64,000 nt of DNA from Polytrichum commune (Eukaryota; Streptophyta; Polytrichopsida; Polytrichales; Polytrichaceae). Position 1 is the first letter of the stretch. Each line of letters starts with the position of its first letter. The notes under the pieces were generated by a model, which saw only the letters and a list, made by a program, of their open reading frames with translations, was not told the DNA's origin and did no database searches. Where the stretch lies: NCBI GenBank assembly GCA_950295325.1, contig OX485804.1, forward strand, positions 44,020,001-44,084,000, read 5' to 3'. Both the position numbers and the translations under genes were made by a program. Of the stretch, positions 35,201 through 47,559 are shown one piece after another.

Positions 35201-38200
35201 AGGGTTAAGAAAGAGTATGGGGGAGCAATGTCGCCGCCTTGCAAGCATGGTGTATATCTCACCGCCTTCCTTATTTTCCTCCACCGCCTAGAATCTCTCG
35301 CTTGTACGTTTATATTTATACTGCACACTGTGTGAACTGCGCACATTCACGCCGACTTCCATTCCTGAGGTGGATATATGGTGCTTCAAACTGTCGCTTT
35401 CCACAGAATACTATTATAGTAGCTGCAAAAAAAATTCTGAATGATTCTTGTGCGCGTTTGACAGGAGATTCCAACGCACCAAAGTTGTGTCTTTTCTGAG
35501 TTCCGTGTGCAAAAGTGATGGGAGGGTTCGAAGTTGTTTTGGGAGATGTTAAGGTGGTGGACATTCTTATTTCATTTTTATTTGATCTGCATTCTAGGTG
35601 GGTTTATGTTGGAGTCTAAGACGAAAGAAAAACTCGACATTCTAGCAATCATGTTGGTCAAGAGTATCATTTTGGACCCGAGGAGGTTTCACTAGGGTCC
35701 AGGCCAGGGTATGAAAAACGAAGTGGTGGGCTAATGTGGCATCACTTTCCCATCCAATCTCGTTGGTCCTGATTTAGAAAAGTACCCCTCTTAGTTTGAG
35801 AATGCAGACATGGAGGAGGGGGTTTAGGAGGCGGGGGGGGGGGGGGGCCCTCAATGTAGCATCTACTGTACATATGGGAGATGTATTGCTTCCTTTATTG
35901 TACAAATAAATAAGGTACTAGTAAACTTTTGGGGGAGATAAGTATATCATGAAGTTTCTCACAAGAAGAATTTTAGTCATCTAGACTTACCTTGTACTTC
36001 CCGAAAGTTCATATGTGGTAATTCGTGGAGTAACAATCACCATCCCCCATTTTATACTTCAATAATTATACCAATACAAAGTGATTTATGAGCATACATC
36101 CAAAGAATATCAATCTTTTTCCAATCGCTTAAATTTTGTGTACATACCCGAGGCAATTTACTTTAGGAGTTAAAAATTCCCATATAGATGATTTGTATGT
36201 ATGGTCTTTCATGTGCTCATGAACAGTTTGTATATAGGTGTTTTAATAAGGGTTCCGACATGCACGTGGCACCAACTCTCAAAGAAGAGTCCACCCCCCT
36301 CCCTGTGTTTAAAAATTGAGTCATGAGTCTGAAAGGAAAGTCCATGAAGGAGTGTTTGGACTACAAGTTTTGAGGACTTTGACCCTAATGTAAACCACCC
36401 TTATCGTGCAAGATTTTAGGGTGTTAATTTTTAGTTAGCTATTGGTTTTAGCATCATCTACCTTAGGTTTTTCTTTTATGCTCTCTTCATCACAAAACCC
36501 CACCCCCCAACTAATGCTTCCCTAAAATGATTTTCATACCTATTGATGCTCACTCTGTATCAAAATGATTGTCTAATTTGACATATTTTTTTCCCTAGAT
36601 TAAGTTGATAAGTACCCAAAAATATTAGTGTCCCTATAGTACATGTGTCCCATTAGTTGCAAGCATTGTAGCATGTTTATATTGCAAGCATACGTGGTAG
36701 AAAACCTATGACAACAATTTGGGTTGTTAATTGAAAGACAATGTTCCATCACACCAAATATTGCATTGTTTGGGTATTGTACACAAAAGATTGTGAACAA
36801 TTGAAGTTTCAATGATGGATGTAGCACAAGAGTAGTAGATGTTATAGATAAATGTGTTGTATATTTCACTAGACAATCAATTTGGAACAAAACTCTCACC
36901 TCAAAAATGGGACATCAATTTCACATGAATTCAATCACCTACAACATTAAAGTGTTGCCTACCCCAACATATGGGTGCAATTTTTGATATTTTTCTTCTA
37001 TGTTCTATAGTCGGGAGACCTCGAAAGATATGTATAAAACATTAAAAACTACCCACTCACATTTTACTATGTCAATTTGTTTTTCCCCATAGGGGGTCCC
37101 AATGTGAAATGTGAAGGGAGGGAGACTCGTATTTGTTGTACATTCATTTAAGCATGTGAAGCACTAGGAGGAAGCTCCATTTACAAGTGGACTTGAAGCA
37201 ACATGAGGATAGTTGCTCCCAACAAGTAGGGAAATTGAATCCCTAGTAAATTAAGTTAATCATCTAAACACTTAGATGCTTGAGAATAAAAGGCTATCAA
37301 AATAGGTTAAAGTGCGTGTATCCCCAAAACCAAACATTGAATCTAAAACCAACACTCTTTACCGCAATCATACACTTGGGGGTTTCAAATGTACGGCATT
37401 GGTATAAGGTACATTGATTGTCTCAATTAGTGCATGTGGTATTAATTCCTGAAATACACATTATTTTGCCAAGTGTCAAAATTAATGAGGACTGGAATTT
37501 TTACTGAGTGATACTACATCCATGAGTACACGCTCATTTACTATGCAATTCAAGAAAAATAGTTTACGCTCTAAGGTGCTTGTAGAGTGATTAAAATAAT
37601 TATAAGAAAACACATGCTTGTCAAAGAATAATGCCAAGATGAATAGTGCCAATACTTTCAGTGACTAGTGTTGCTATAGATAGTATTTTCAATGATAGGT
37701 GTTGGAATCGAGAGTGCTTCGTAGATCTTTGGTGGCACTAATTTCATAGCATAAAGCAAACTAGTATCACCTTCATCAATGTCCCACACTATTAGCCCTC
37801 ACTCACTAATTGGGGTAATCAATGTAGTAGCCTTACAAGGTGTTGGTTTTGACGAAACTTGTGTCACCACAATAGTTACATGTTTGAGAAACAAAAGGCG
37901 GTTGTGTGCACACATGTAAGAGACTTCTCCTTTGCACTAATGTAATCACAAATTTGCACTTTAAGCCATGTGGCTATGGAATACTTCACTTTTGTCACGA
38001 CCCAGATCCCTCAATTTATGTGCTAATGAACCACGTTTTGATGCGGGACTTAACAAGCAATCTACAACATGTTCTCTTATTGATCCCAACAAAGCCTACA
38101 CCCACCATCCCATCCACTTCAGACTTAGGCTGAAACTGAAACATGATTCCATATCTATTCTAAAACCAAAGTGCAGGCAGCTGGGAAAGCACATGAGCTC

Positions 38201-39175
38201 TTCCTACTTGATATGCAGTTTCTCACACCGTGCATTGCTACTTTTGATCCCACAATAACTTCAGACAAAGTTTTCAGATCGTTTACAATAGCTGAGAGAT
38301 TTGAGAGACAATTCAAATTCCACCTGCCATAACATTCACTAAACCATACCTATGCCACATTTCAAAAGATGCCACACCTAAACCTTGTCAGATTTTGCTA
38401 TTTTAGGACTTCTATGTAGACTTCTTTCCACCAATATACTTCATACCCACTGAAGTTTAACCTGCAATACTTCTACACTACTAAGTCGACCCAATTTGAC
38501 GTGATACTTTCAGAAGTAAAGAACTACATAGTTATAAGACCTGACTCTAAATTGTGACAGAGAAGAAGCAAGCAACTTGAACACCGCCTGGGAGTACCAG
38601 ATGCCAACTTTGAAGAAGCCAGTCAAGGCAAAAGAGAACAGACCAATTACCCAAGATGTTTCTTGCTTTTAGAGGGTACATGATAATTTTGGCAACACTC
38701 ACCCATGTTGCTTACAAGTGTTCACTACCCTTCACCAGGATGATTGTATGAACAATGTTAAATGAGGATCCTAACCTGCAAACACCTATCCTACATCTAG
38801 ATTAGCTAATTAGTGCATCTCAACAGTATTCCTCACCCACACTTTAGCTCTAGCATTTGCAAAATGCCAGCTGAACATCCAGGTCAATTTGAAATGCTGA
38901 ATGCTCCTCTTATGGGACTGTAAAAAAACTTGTCACATAATGTCTCTTGGTTGCACAGAAGAATTTAAGTTTCTTTTATGGATGAAAGCTAGGACCTGGC
39001 AAGCCTTGAGGCCACTGAAAACCAATCTCAATGAAAACCCTCCACATTTTGGACAACAGAACCTTAGGGAACAGTGCACTTTCAGGTGACTAACAATTCT
39101 CCACTAACATAAAAGTTGGGTTTTAAATCAACCTGAACCTATCGTTTAAATCCTGTCATAAAGATTTACTTGGGC
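35201..39175. other. Spacer, no gene recognised
   Basis: Contains a 15-base G run (35833-35847) and, at 37870-38010, a segment resembling 24795-24950 in the kinase intron ('TTCTCCTTTGCACT', 'AATACTTCACTTTTGTCA'). A possible degenerate MITE lies at 36249-36413 (TAAGGGT...ACCCTTA ends). No supported gene. Confidence 0.35.
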
Positions 39176-41162
39176 CTATCCCGCAGCTGTGTGCTTTTTG
39201 GAAACCTCGTCTTCATAAGGGTCACTGTCATATTCATCATCGTCTGATTCAGCTCTTCCTCTCATTTGAGACTTTTGTAGTTCTCTAAAACGGTTGATGC
39301 CCTCCATACGCTCCCTGTACTTGCGTACACCAACCACAGCTAAAACTGAAGCAACCCCCACAACACCACCTGTAATGAGGAGCCCACCCCACCACTGACC
39401 ACCCAACACAGCACTTTGAGTTTTAAATGTAGAGCAGATGAGAGACTAGAAAAAACCACCCAAACCTCAAAATCAGAGTGTATAATGCATACTATTGGCG
39501 ATTTTAGCATCCCATCACATAAAACGGCTACACTGAACATTTGATATAGTGTAGCCCACAATTTTTACCATCAACCCACATTAATTGTCTTGCAATCACT
39601 GGCTGGCAACTAGAAAGGTTGTCACGTGACACTTGGTGCAACATGACCAGTCAACAAATAAAGACCACTCCAACTAACATAGCACACTAATTTTAATGCC
39701 ACACTAAATCAGATATTTAGTGTACCAATAGGTCAGGTACAGGCAACCCCACCCCGCCCATCCACCTGCCCATCCCTTGACATCCAACAACTACTGAGTG
39801 GATAAACAGGCCAAAGTTGATGTAAGTGTTTAAATCACCTTGATGTGAGAACCTCCAGAGGACGAATCCTCTGGAGAAGCAAGGGAGCAGTTAGCATTTC
39901 CTTGCCAGTCAGATGGGCAGGAACAAGACCCTCCACCAAGACAAGTTGCATTATTGTAGCAGTAGCTTCCATCTCCACAAGATGTACCAGTCAGCTCACA
40001 TTGTGCCCCAGCAAATCCAGGAAGGCAGGAACATGTGTAATTTCCATCAGCTGTCATGTTACATGTGGAGTTGTTTCCGTTATCCACACACCAGAACGTT
40101 AGAGATCCATTGCAGTAATGACTAGGAGTGTTACAAAACTCTCCCCTGCACAAACCATCCATCCAGGCATGAACGTCAAGATCAGAATTAAATGGAAGCT
40201 CATTTCCATAACATATGTACACATATGAACATTCCAATGTCAACACTAAACATCTGAGTTAGTGTGCCCCATACTATTCATCATCAAACCACAGTAATTG
40301 TCTTGCAATCACTGGATGGCAACTGGAGAGGATGTCATTTGACACTTGGTGCTACATAACAAGTCATGGAGACCAGTCTAATTAATATGGCACACCAATT
40401 TTAATGGCACACTAAATCAGATGTTTGGTGTACTCACCTAAGAGGCCATTATCAGGTAGAGACAGGAATGCTTCTCCTAGCGAAGTGAAGTGAAAAAATT
40501 GCGTATGACACAAAATTTGACCTGTTGTGGTTAAGAAACTAGAGAGGAACCAATACCCGGCAACTCACTACACAATGCAAGCCACTCAGACATCTCCTAC
40601 TCGAATGGCCTACCACTGAGTTCGGGCACAAATTACAACACTCATCACGAACTAAATCCCGAGCACCATATGTCAGCATGCCAATCTTTACCGGTGATAT
40701 GAAAAAGGTTTCAAAATCTTAAACCCTAAATTCATCATGTGCCTTTCTAAAAGAAATTATAGAAAATTCTTATTGCAAGTTTGGGCGCTATCCAATTAGA
40801 GCTTCATATAGAAAATACCATACCAGATAAGGAGAGCACCTAGTGTATGATGACATGGTCCACATTTTAAGACTGCCCTTGCAATCATAGGGAAAATTCC
40901 ACATACTTCCAATGCCATGCCAATCTGAGGTTTACCTATTTGCTCGAGTGAAGTCCACATATTCTTGGGATGGTGAAAGAAATTCTTACCCATTAAAAGG
41001 CCGATTCCCTATCGTAGAAATAAAAGTAGCGCACACGCAAGTACCATCGGAACTACAATATGTGGCACATTCAGGATCACAATCTTGCGAATTTGTAGAC
41101 CACACAGCTTGTGACAATAAAACAAGGACCACAAACAGGATGCTCCCGGTGCCGCACATCAT
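39176..41162 (-). CDS. Small EGF-like type I membrane protein
   Basis: Three coding exons on the minus strand: 41162-40990, 40145-39839 and 39394-39176, phases 2 and 0, giving 232 aa. Residues 1-25 form a signal peptide (MMCGTGSILFVVLVLLS...). Cys-rich modules follow: CDPECATYCSSDGTCVC at the end of exon 1, then in exon 2 an EGF signature CSCLPGFAGAQC and a second CxCP loop, with several N-glycosylation sequons (NMT, NYT, NAT, NCS). Exon 3 encodes the membrane span (GLLITGGVVGVASVLAVVGV) and a basic then acidic cytosolic tail (DDDEYDSDPYEDE). Similar short plant proteins are annotated as neurogenic-locus-notch-like, with no role I know. The exon-3 acceptor (GGTCAG|TGG) lacks a clear pyrimidine tract and is the weakest junction. 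Confidence 0.75.
39480..40450. repeat. Duplicated ~230-bp segment flanking the EGF exon
   Basis: Positions 39570-39740 (intron 2 of the coding part) and 40285-40445 (intron 1) align: 'TAATTGTCTTGCAATCACTGG', 'GACACTTGGTGC' and 'CACACTAAATCAGAT'. The copies lie on either side of the exon 39839-40145. Confidence 0.7.
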
Positions 41163-41842
41163 TGTCACAAAAAGGGCACTGCAAAAGCACACACATAACA
41201 AAGGTGAGAAGTTCTGCAGAACACAGGCACTACATGCGGTATTCATTCATGAACCTCGCACTTGCATTTGAGCCAGGAATTTGAAACCCACCACATCACA
41301 GTCACCCTAACCTTGTCATGAAGGTTGAAGAATACTCTCCACCAGCATTACATGGTCCATCCACATACAGATTAGTTCCCCATCATGCTCTCAACCGTAA
41401 CCAATACTCAAATTTACAACCAACCGAAGTGTCATATCGCAATTCCCTTAAAACCAAGCCTAAAATCCTCCCAATAAACCACCACATCATCCAATAGATC
41501 AAGAATATGACACTCTTCGCATCATGGGTAACCTCAACCCGATCTAATCTCACGCATCCATCCATACCATGCACATCCACATAGGTCGATTCCACGAAAC
41601 TCCACTTCAATCGCCTTCTCAACATCGAATTTCTTGTAATGTTAACAAAAACCTCTCTACATGCACATTACTCCCAGAATCGAACAATTGAGAACCCAAA
41701 ACCCAAACCACGCTTAACACGGAGACCGCAAATCCAGCTCGAATACCCGCAAAATGAGTGGAACCAAACACAAAGAAATAACAACAAACTGTTTCCACTC
41801 AAAACCCTAGAGACAGAGTTTCTGTCACAAGAACGCACTTAC

Positions 41843-42110
41843 CATAAAGGTTCAAGACCACGAAAAGAGAGATTCGAAAAAGATGAAGCAGACGAAGAAG
41901 AAGAAGAAGCTTGGAGGTTACACTTCCTCCTCTCCTCCTCCTCCTTCAAGAGACCTTGTCAGGAGATCCAGATCCAGAATCAGCTCCAACGGGAGTGGCC
42001 TTCCGTCAATCGAAGGCTGAAATGCTGGTGCCTTCGAAATTAACGAGAGTGAAGCAGGAAGACGAAGGCGATGGTGATGGTGAAGCGAAGCTCCCCTTGC
42101 AAGGGCGATG
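41843..42110 (-). other. 5' UTR exon and probable promoter-proximal region of the EGF-like gene
   Basis: On the minus strand a CTT-rich leader ends at 41843 with a strong donor (GTAAGTGCG), and a matching acceptor (GCTTTTGCAG) lies at 41179-41188, just 16 bases before the ATG at 41162. This places a leader intron of about 660 bp in front of the coding exons. The upstream limit is a guess. Confidence 0.5.
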
Positions 42111-42898
42111 GAGCAGGAGGGGGGGCTTCGCACGTCCGGTGCGGGTAAATCTTCACAATAGAGACATTTTAGGGCGTCAGATGTACCTGTTAGGAAGATT
42201 CTGGACAAAGGGTGGTCTGGGGATGGACGCTGGAAATAGGGAAATCAAGTGTAGGGCTTAACCGAGGCCAATAATCAGGGAGATTCCTAGATTCTACTTC
42301 GCGTCTGAATCTTGGCTTCTGTATGTATATCTTGGACTTCGTCCGAAGTAAGCTGGCTTTGGGACTCTAAAAGCATTTTCTGAATTATTTGGAGATTCAA
42401 TAGAGTTATTTGTCAAGTAAAGTGGATGAAACCATGAGTTTATGAGAAATTAACACAAAGTTATCCAAGTGCTCTTAATGCTTCAATTATCATCCACAAG
42501 GAGTGGTGTTTGCTAATGAAAACTGGATTTCTAGTTTGTCTTGTTAGGATGGGTGGGCCAAGCTAGCTTTGCATAGGCCGATTTGAGATTCATGATGATG
42601 GGTCCCATGTGCATACCCTTTTTCAGATCCTAAAAGTCTCTCAAAGTTTGCACGTTGGGAAGGGGATGTCCCAAATTTGCACCCAACTTTCAAAATAGGC
42701 TTTGGCACACGATGAGCTAGCGAGCTCTTAGTATACATGTTTCTAAAAGAAGGATCAAACCCATGGTTGCGTTCTTCTTCGAGGGACTTTACGGTGAACT
42801 CTAATCATTCAAGAATCCACCTCAACTTTGTATATTGGTCGACCCATGGTGGTCATAAAGGCCCTTTATCAGCCTCTATATGTTGTACGGAGGGGTTT
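42111..42898. other. Spacer between the EGF-like gene and the MITE cluster
   Basis: No supported gene. Open frames on the purine-rich part near 41.9-42.3 kb are shadows of the leader exon. Confidence 0.35.
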
Positions 42899-42900
42899 GA

Positions 42901-43330
42901 GGGTCAGTTCACACATGTCCCAAGTCCCTTGAGGGTCAGTTCACACATGTCCCAAGTCCCTTGAGGTCAATCCGTGCAATCTCAATCATTCAGAGCATGG
43001 AAGTTGGGACTTACCACTTCACACAGGGTCCCAAGTCCTAAGTCTCAAGTATAACATGGATGCCTACATGGCAACACATTTGGAAGTGAGGTTTGGGACG
43101 TGTGTTGAGAGTTGGGTCAAGCAAAAAGATAGACCCAACTCTCAACACAAGCCTTGCAAATAATTTTGTATAAAATAATCAATATAATATTTTAATGTAA
43201 AATCATATTTTAATGATTTATTGAGGCTCAAAAGTTGGGACTTTGCCTCCATGTTGGAACTTGATGACATGAGTGAGATGTGGGACGTAGGACATGGGAC
43301 GTGGGACTTGGGACCCCACATGAACCGGGC
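42901..43330. mobile_element. PIF/Harbinger-like MITE, copy 1
   Basis: The left end GGGTCAGTTCACACATG and right end CACATGAACCGGGC are inverted repeats. The interior is full of 'GGGACTTGGG' and 'CCCAAGTCC' motifs and aligns with 46124-46511. The left terminus itself is duplicated in tandem (32-bp units at 42899-42930 and 42931-42962). Confidence 0.7.
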
Positions 43331-43777
43331 ATAAAAATGGCGAGGGCTAAACACCCACCTCTTTGGGTTGGGCCCCTATTACTTTAGGAGTTAAAGAGGG
43401 TCTAGTAAAAACGTGATTCTTGTAAAATTGTGGTTGGTTTATCTACAGTAGGCACCTTTACATTATTATAGAATATTTATGCTAATTTTAGGGCCAATCT
43501 TTTTATTTATTTTTCTTTTTCAAATGACATGCTATCATATAAGGGATTACATTTTTAGCTCACGTAATAATATTGTGGACTTGGCTCAAAGAGGTGAGAG
43601 TCTAACCATGACAATTTAGGATTATTTCTTAATTTTTTCAAAAGTGTAAAGTGTCGGAAGTGGTCATCTCTAAAATCAGCTCATTCAATATACAAATTAT
43701 TCCAACCAATTAATATATGTAGGATGAACTATAAGAAGATTTGAGCTTCTATAAGTGACTTATATTCAAATACATAT

Positions 43778-43779
<2 letters not shown>

Positions 43780-43836
<57 letters not shown>
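43780..43836. repeat. (AT)n microsatellite
   Basis: Perfect AT dinucleotide run of about 56 bases. Confidence 0.95.
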
Positions 43837-43839
<3 letters not shown>

Positions 43840-44061
43840 CATTGTTAACACATGGTTTTATTTTTTCCTTTATTTTTTATGATATTTGTGCCAAATATGA
43901 ATTCAATACCTTGCACCAAATAAAATTCAATTCAACACTTGTTAAGGGTTTGTACAAATCGTCATGTATAAATGAGCTCTTGTCATTTGTGGGTACTAAG
44001 GTGTCTTCTTTGAATTCCTAAAGGACCAAGAGTTTGTTAAAAACGTGTTTGTCCTTAAGAA

Positions 44062-44165
44062 TGTTGACTATCTTAACATCAAAGTTATAAAGGTTCAACG
44101 GTTTCAATGGTAGATATGACCCAAAACCATCATGGGAGGGGGCTTCATGTTAAGATAGTCAACTG
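44062..44165. repeat. Short inverted repeat
   Basis: GTTGACTATCTTAACAT near 44064 is mirrored by ATGTTAAGATAGTCAAC near 44147, with a spacer of about 67 bp. Possibly a small MITE remnant. Confidence 0.6.
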
Positions 44166-44880
44166 TGAGCCCAAAATGGTGCCCACATGTGGTGATTAAC
44201 TCTTCAAAACCAATTTTAGTTTGACTTTGAGGTGTTATGACTATTCACAAAACATAAAAAGAGTGAAGTGTGGTGTGGATTTAAGTTTAGGCATTAGAAT
44301 GTGTTGTGTAGTTATTTCAAGGTTTGATTTCAATAAGAGGATGCCTTGATTATGTGAGTAAAGGGTAAGGTGAGGCAAGGTGAGCTCCGCGGGTTAAATG
44401 CCCACTTTTGGATCCACTTTGTTAGTTTAGGAAGAAGGAAGCTTGGTGGATGGGGATTAGTCCCTACTTTGGAGGAGAGGGTTAAAGGATTGTGATTGGA
44501 GGTGCTAATCCTCTCACCCTATCCTCACCTCTCTCTCCTTCTCTCCCTCTCTCCTTCTTTGCTACTTAAAGTGTTTTTTCTCTCATTTGCCTCTCTCTCC
44601 ATCAAGCGCTCTCAAGGGAGCAAGCTCTAAAGAGCTTGAGCCACGTGTGTGTGACATTAGTTTTTAGTGAAGTTAATTAGTTAAGCTCTCTCTCTCAAGG
44701 CCTCCCAAGTGAGGGAGCTCTAGAGCTTAAGTTTGCATGTAGTGATTAGGTGGTAGTTAGTTAAAGTAGTGTGTTAGATTAGCTCATGACTTAGAAGCAA
44801 AAGAAAGAAAAGAGAAGAAGAATTTAGAAGACCTTGATTAGTGGATGAGAGGGGTTGTATTAAGGGCAGCCAAGACTATA
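44166..44880. other. CT-rich promoter- or leader-like region
   Basis: CT-rich stretches at 44520-44610 and 44686-44700, and inverted 'CTCAAGGGAGCAAGCTCTAAAGAGCTTGAG' type motifs (in pieces), stand upstream of the minisatellite. This resembles a plant 5' leader or an LTR-like region, but I found no partner LTR or primer-binding site. Confidence 0.3.
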
Positions 44881-45360
44881 AGGTTAAGGAGTTGACTGCT
44901 GGAAGGTACTTCGGCTGGGGCCTAAAGCTAAGCAGCTGACTGCTGGAATGTAATTCGGTTGGGCTTAAAGCTAAGCAGCTGACTGCTGGAAGGTACTTCG
45001 GCTGGGGCCTAAAGCTAAGCAGCTGACTGCTGGAATGTAATTCGGCTGGGCTTAAAGCTAAGCAGCTGACTGCTAGAATGTAATTTGGCTGGGGCCTAAG
45101 GTTAAGGAGCGACTGCTGGAAGGTACTTCGGCTGGGGCCTAAGGTTAAGAAGCTGACTGCTGGAAGGGACTTCGGCTGGGCTTAAAGCTAAGCAACTCAG
45201 CTGCTGGAAGGTGATTCGGCTCGGCTTAAAGCTAAGCAGCTGACTGCTGGAATGTAATTCGGCTGGGGCCTAAGGTTAAGGAGCGGACTGCTGGAAGGTA
45301 CTTCGGCTGGGCTTGAAGCTAAGCAGCTCAGCTGCTGGAATGTAATTCGGCTGGGCTTAA
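44881..45360 (+). repeat. Minisatellite of eleven ~44-bp units in two alternating types
   Basis: The unit is GACTGCTGGAA(G/T)GTA(C/A)TTCGG followed by CTGGG(GCC/CT)TAAAGCTAAGCAGCT. Type 1 reads GGTACTTCGGCTGGGGCC and type 2 reads TGTAATTCGGCTGGGCTT. Mostly they alternate, as if a dimer of about 87 bp had been amplified. The array has stop codons in the frames I checked, so it is probably non-coding. Confidence 0.9.
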
Positions 45361-45598
45361 GTTAGTTCGTTAGATCTAATAAGTTAGGCTACTAGGGGGG
45401 TTGTAGTTAGGATAATCCCTTTTGGGATTGCTAGACCATACTAGATTCTTGCATGCCATCTTGGTTTTTAGGTAGAGTTGGATTTATTAGGAAAGTAGAA
45501 GTGTGTGGGACTTTTAAAATGTGTTGATGGTTACCCATTGAGGCAAGTGTTTTTAAACACTCGTACTTTTTGGTTGGAATATATTACATGCACAATTA

Positions 45599-45772
45599 AT
45601 GGAGACTGTGGAGGATCCTAGCAAGGACAAGATAAAGGAAGTAAAAATCAAGAAGTCTAGAGGGATCTCTTTAAGGGCATGTATGGCCAAGGCCGCGGGT
45701 TGGACCCTTGAGAAATCGAATTCCACTACGAGCAACGATGCTCACAATAATAAAGCAAGTGAGTTAAGATGA
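45599..45772 (+). CDS. Possible small ORF, 57 aa, unknown
   Basis: An ATG-to-TGA frame 240 bases after the minisatellite, encoding a Lys/Ser-rich peptide beginning METVEDPSKDKIKEVKIKKS. Its codon use looks protein-like, but there is no recognisable domain. It might be a fragment of a larger gene or of a retroelement. Confidence 0.25.
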   Translation: METVEDPSKDKIKEVKIKKSRGISLRACMAKAAGWTLEKSNSTTSNDAHNNKASELR

Positions 45773-46123
45773 AGTTAGTGCCTTGGACATGAGAGCCATA
45801 TAGCAATTCACGTTATGGTATTAGGAATTGAGTGTGATTCTCAAAGCCATCACCCAGACTAGGACGCCTAAGGGTGGTGGGTTTGGCCTCACATCAACAC
45901 TCTCAAAAACAACATGTACATGTTGTACATGATTTGAGGATGTCGGTTTTATCACGCTCTACCTAGAATGGCTTGCCAAGGGTATTGAGCATTTCCAACA
46001 TAAGCAATGTGCAATCCTAAATATCAAATCAACTTGTTAATATGATACTAATATATTCAATAATAATTTGAGATTCATCCATTCGAAAGTCTAGCTCAAC
46101 TTTGGCTACTAGGTTAACTTCAA
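45773..46123. other. Spacer, no gene seen
   Basis: Contains a short perfect palindrome-like stretch (AACATGTACATGTTGTACATG, in part, near 45912). Nothing else recognisable. Confidence 0.35.
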
Positions 46124-46511
46124 GGCCGGTTCACATATGGTCTCAAGTACTCCTAAGTCCCAAGTCACTGGAGATCAATCCATGTAATTTCAATTGATGA
46201 GAGGATGGAAGTTGGGACTTTTCACTTCACATGGGGTCCCAAGTCCTGAGTCCTAAGTCCCAAGTATGACATGGAATGCCTACATGACAACACTTTTTGG
46301 AGGTGCACCTTGGGACTTGTGTTGAGAGTCATGTCGAGCAAAAAACTAGACCCAACTCTTAAACACAAGTCCTCCAAATATTGTTACATAAAATAATCAA
46401 GGTCCGACTTGAATGATAATTCACTATATACTAATGGTTTCTTGAGACTTGGAATTTGGGACTTGCTAACATGAGTGGGACTTGGGACTTGGGATCCCAT
46501 GTGAACCGCCC
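46124..46511. mobile_element. PIF/Harbinger-like MITE, copy 2
   Basis: Ends GGCCGGTTCACATATGG and CCCATGTGAACCGCCC form inverted repeats. The body aligns with 42901-43330. The terminal GGCCGGTT(C/T)ACA is shared with the 979-bp element at 17469. The flanks do not give a clean TAA/TTA duplication. Confidence 0.7.
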
Positions 46512-47559
46512 TTACTATGGTGTGTGGGCCATGTAGAATCACTTGTCTCAGTTGGATGCCAGTTATTATGACTGGCTTGTAGTTACGAACAAACCATTCT
46601 ATGTTCAAATGGTTGACATGGTTGGGAGGGAGAGAGAGAATTATCGTACACGAGCGTACTTCTCATGCATTTAACATAAGAACTTGACCCCCTATGGGTT
46701 TGTTGCTGATTCATCCCAAATAACCTTGAGTACATTATTTTGGGGTCTTTCAAGCACATTCCGGTGTCAAGTACACTTTTAAAAAAACCCTCTGGGTTGC
46801 ATATTATTTCAAGGCTTTTATGTTGGACGAATGAGAGATATGCTCGTATACAATAATTGTCTCTCTTTGGTTTGGAGGGTCTTTGTCATGACTTCTTATA
46901 AGGGGCACTCTACGATAAAGCTCGAGGGCGTGTGGATTTTGATGTCTATAACCTCTCATTGGTAGAAAAGATTTGAGACCATCTCACTTCACTTTACACT
47001 AGAGCATGAGGGCATAAGGAACTAAGGCAGTTTGAATGGATGAAAAACATATACAGAGTCCTACATAGCATCAAACATATAATTTTTGAAGTCTACTAAA
47101 TATTGCATCAAGCCCACCTCAAAGAGATGGTTTAAACATGAGATTGATAGATCATGACACTTCAAAATCTTAATCCTTTGATTCATTATAGCTTGTTATG
47201 AAGCGGGACCCACATGTATAAGGATAGTAATGAAATAGCATTCACTTGAGAGCCTGGTTGCATATATCTTTACACTACACTTAAAGGCACATGACCGAAA
47301 AAAATGTCAATTTCAATTGTCCACGGACAATATTCGGATGAGTTTCAAGGGCCCACACAATTGAAAGGGCCCCATGCGAATGCTCCAAAGCATGAATTTT
47401 ATGTGCAAAAGTTCAAACACTAAGAGTTTAATTTTTTATTCATAAGTGATCCAAACATCATCATAGGGATGATGATGGTGGACATATATTACTTTTAGAT
47501 TTTTGTGTGAGAGGTTGGGACCGTCTTTGAAAAAATAATAAACCCGATTTAGAGTTACT
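46512..47559. other. Spacer, no gene seen
   Basis: Nothing recognisable apart from short open frames. Confidence 0.35.

Noticed and set aside
44881-45360. CRISPR array
   Set aside because: Units are contiguous ~44-bp repeats without unique spacers, in a plant-like nuclear context with no cas genes.
44166-45360. An LTR retrotransposon with a leader and internal array
   Set aside because: No second LTR, primer-binding site, or gag/pol domain could be found.
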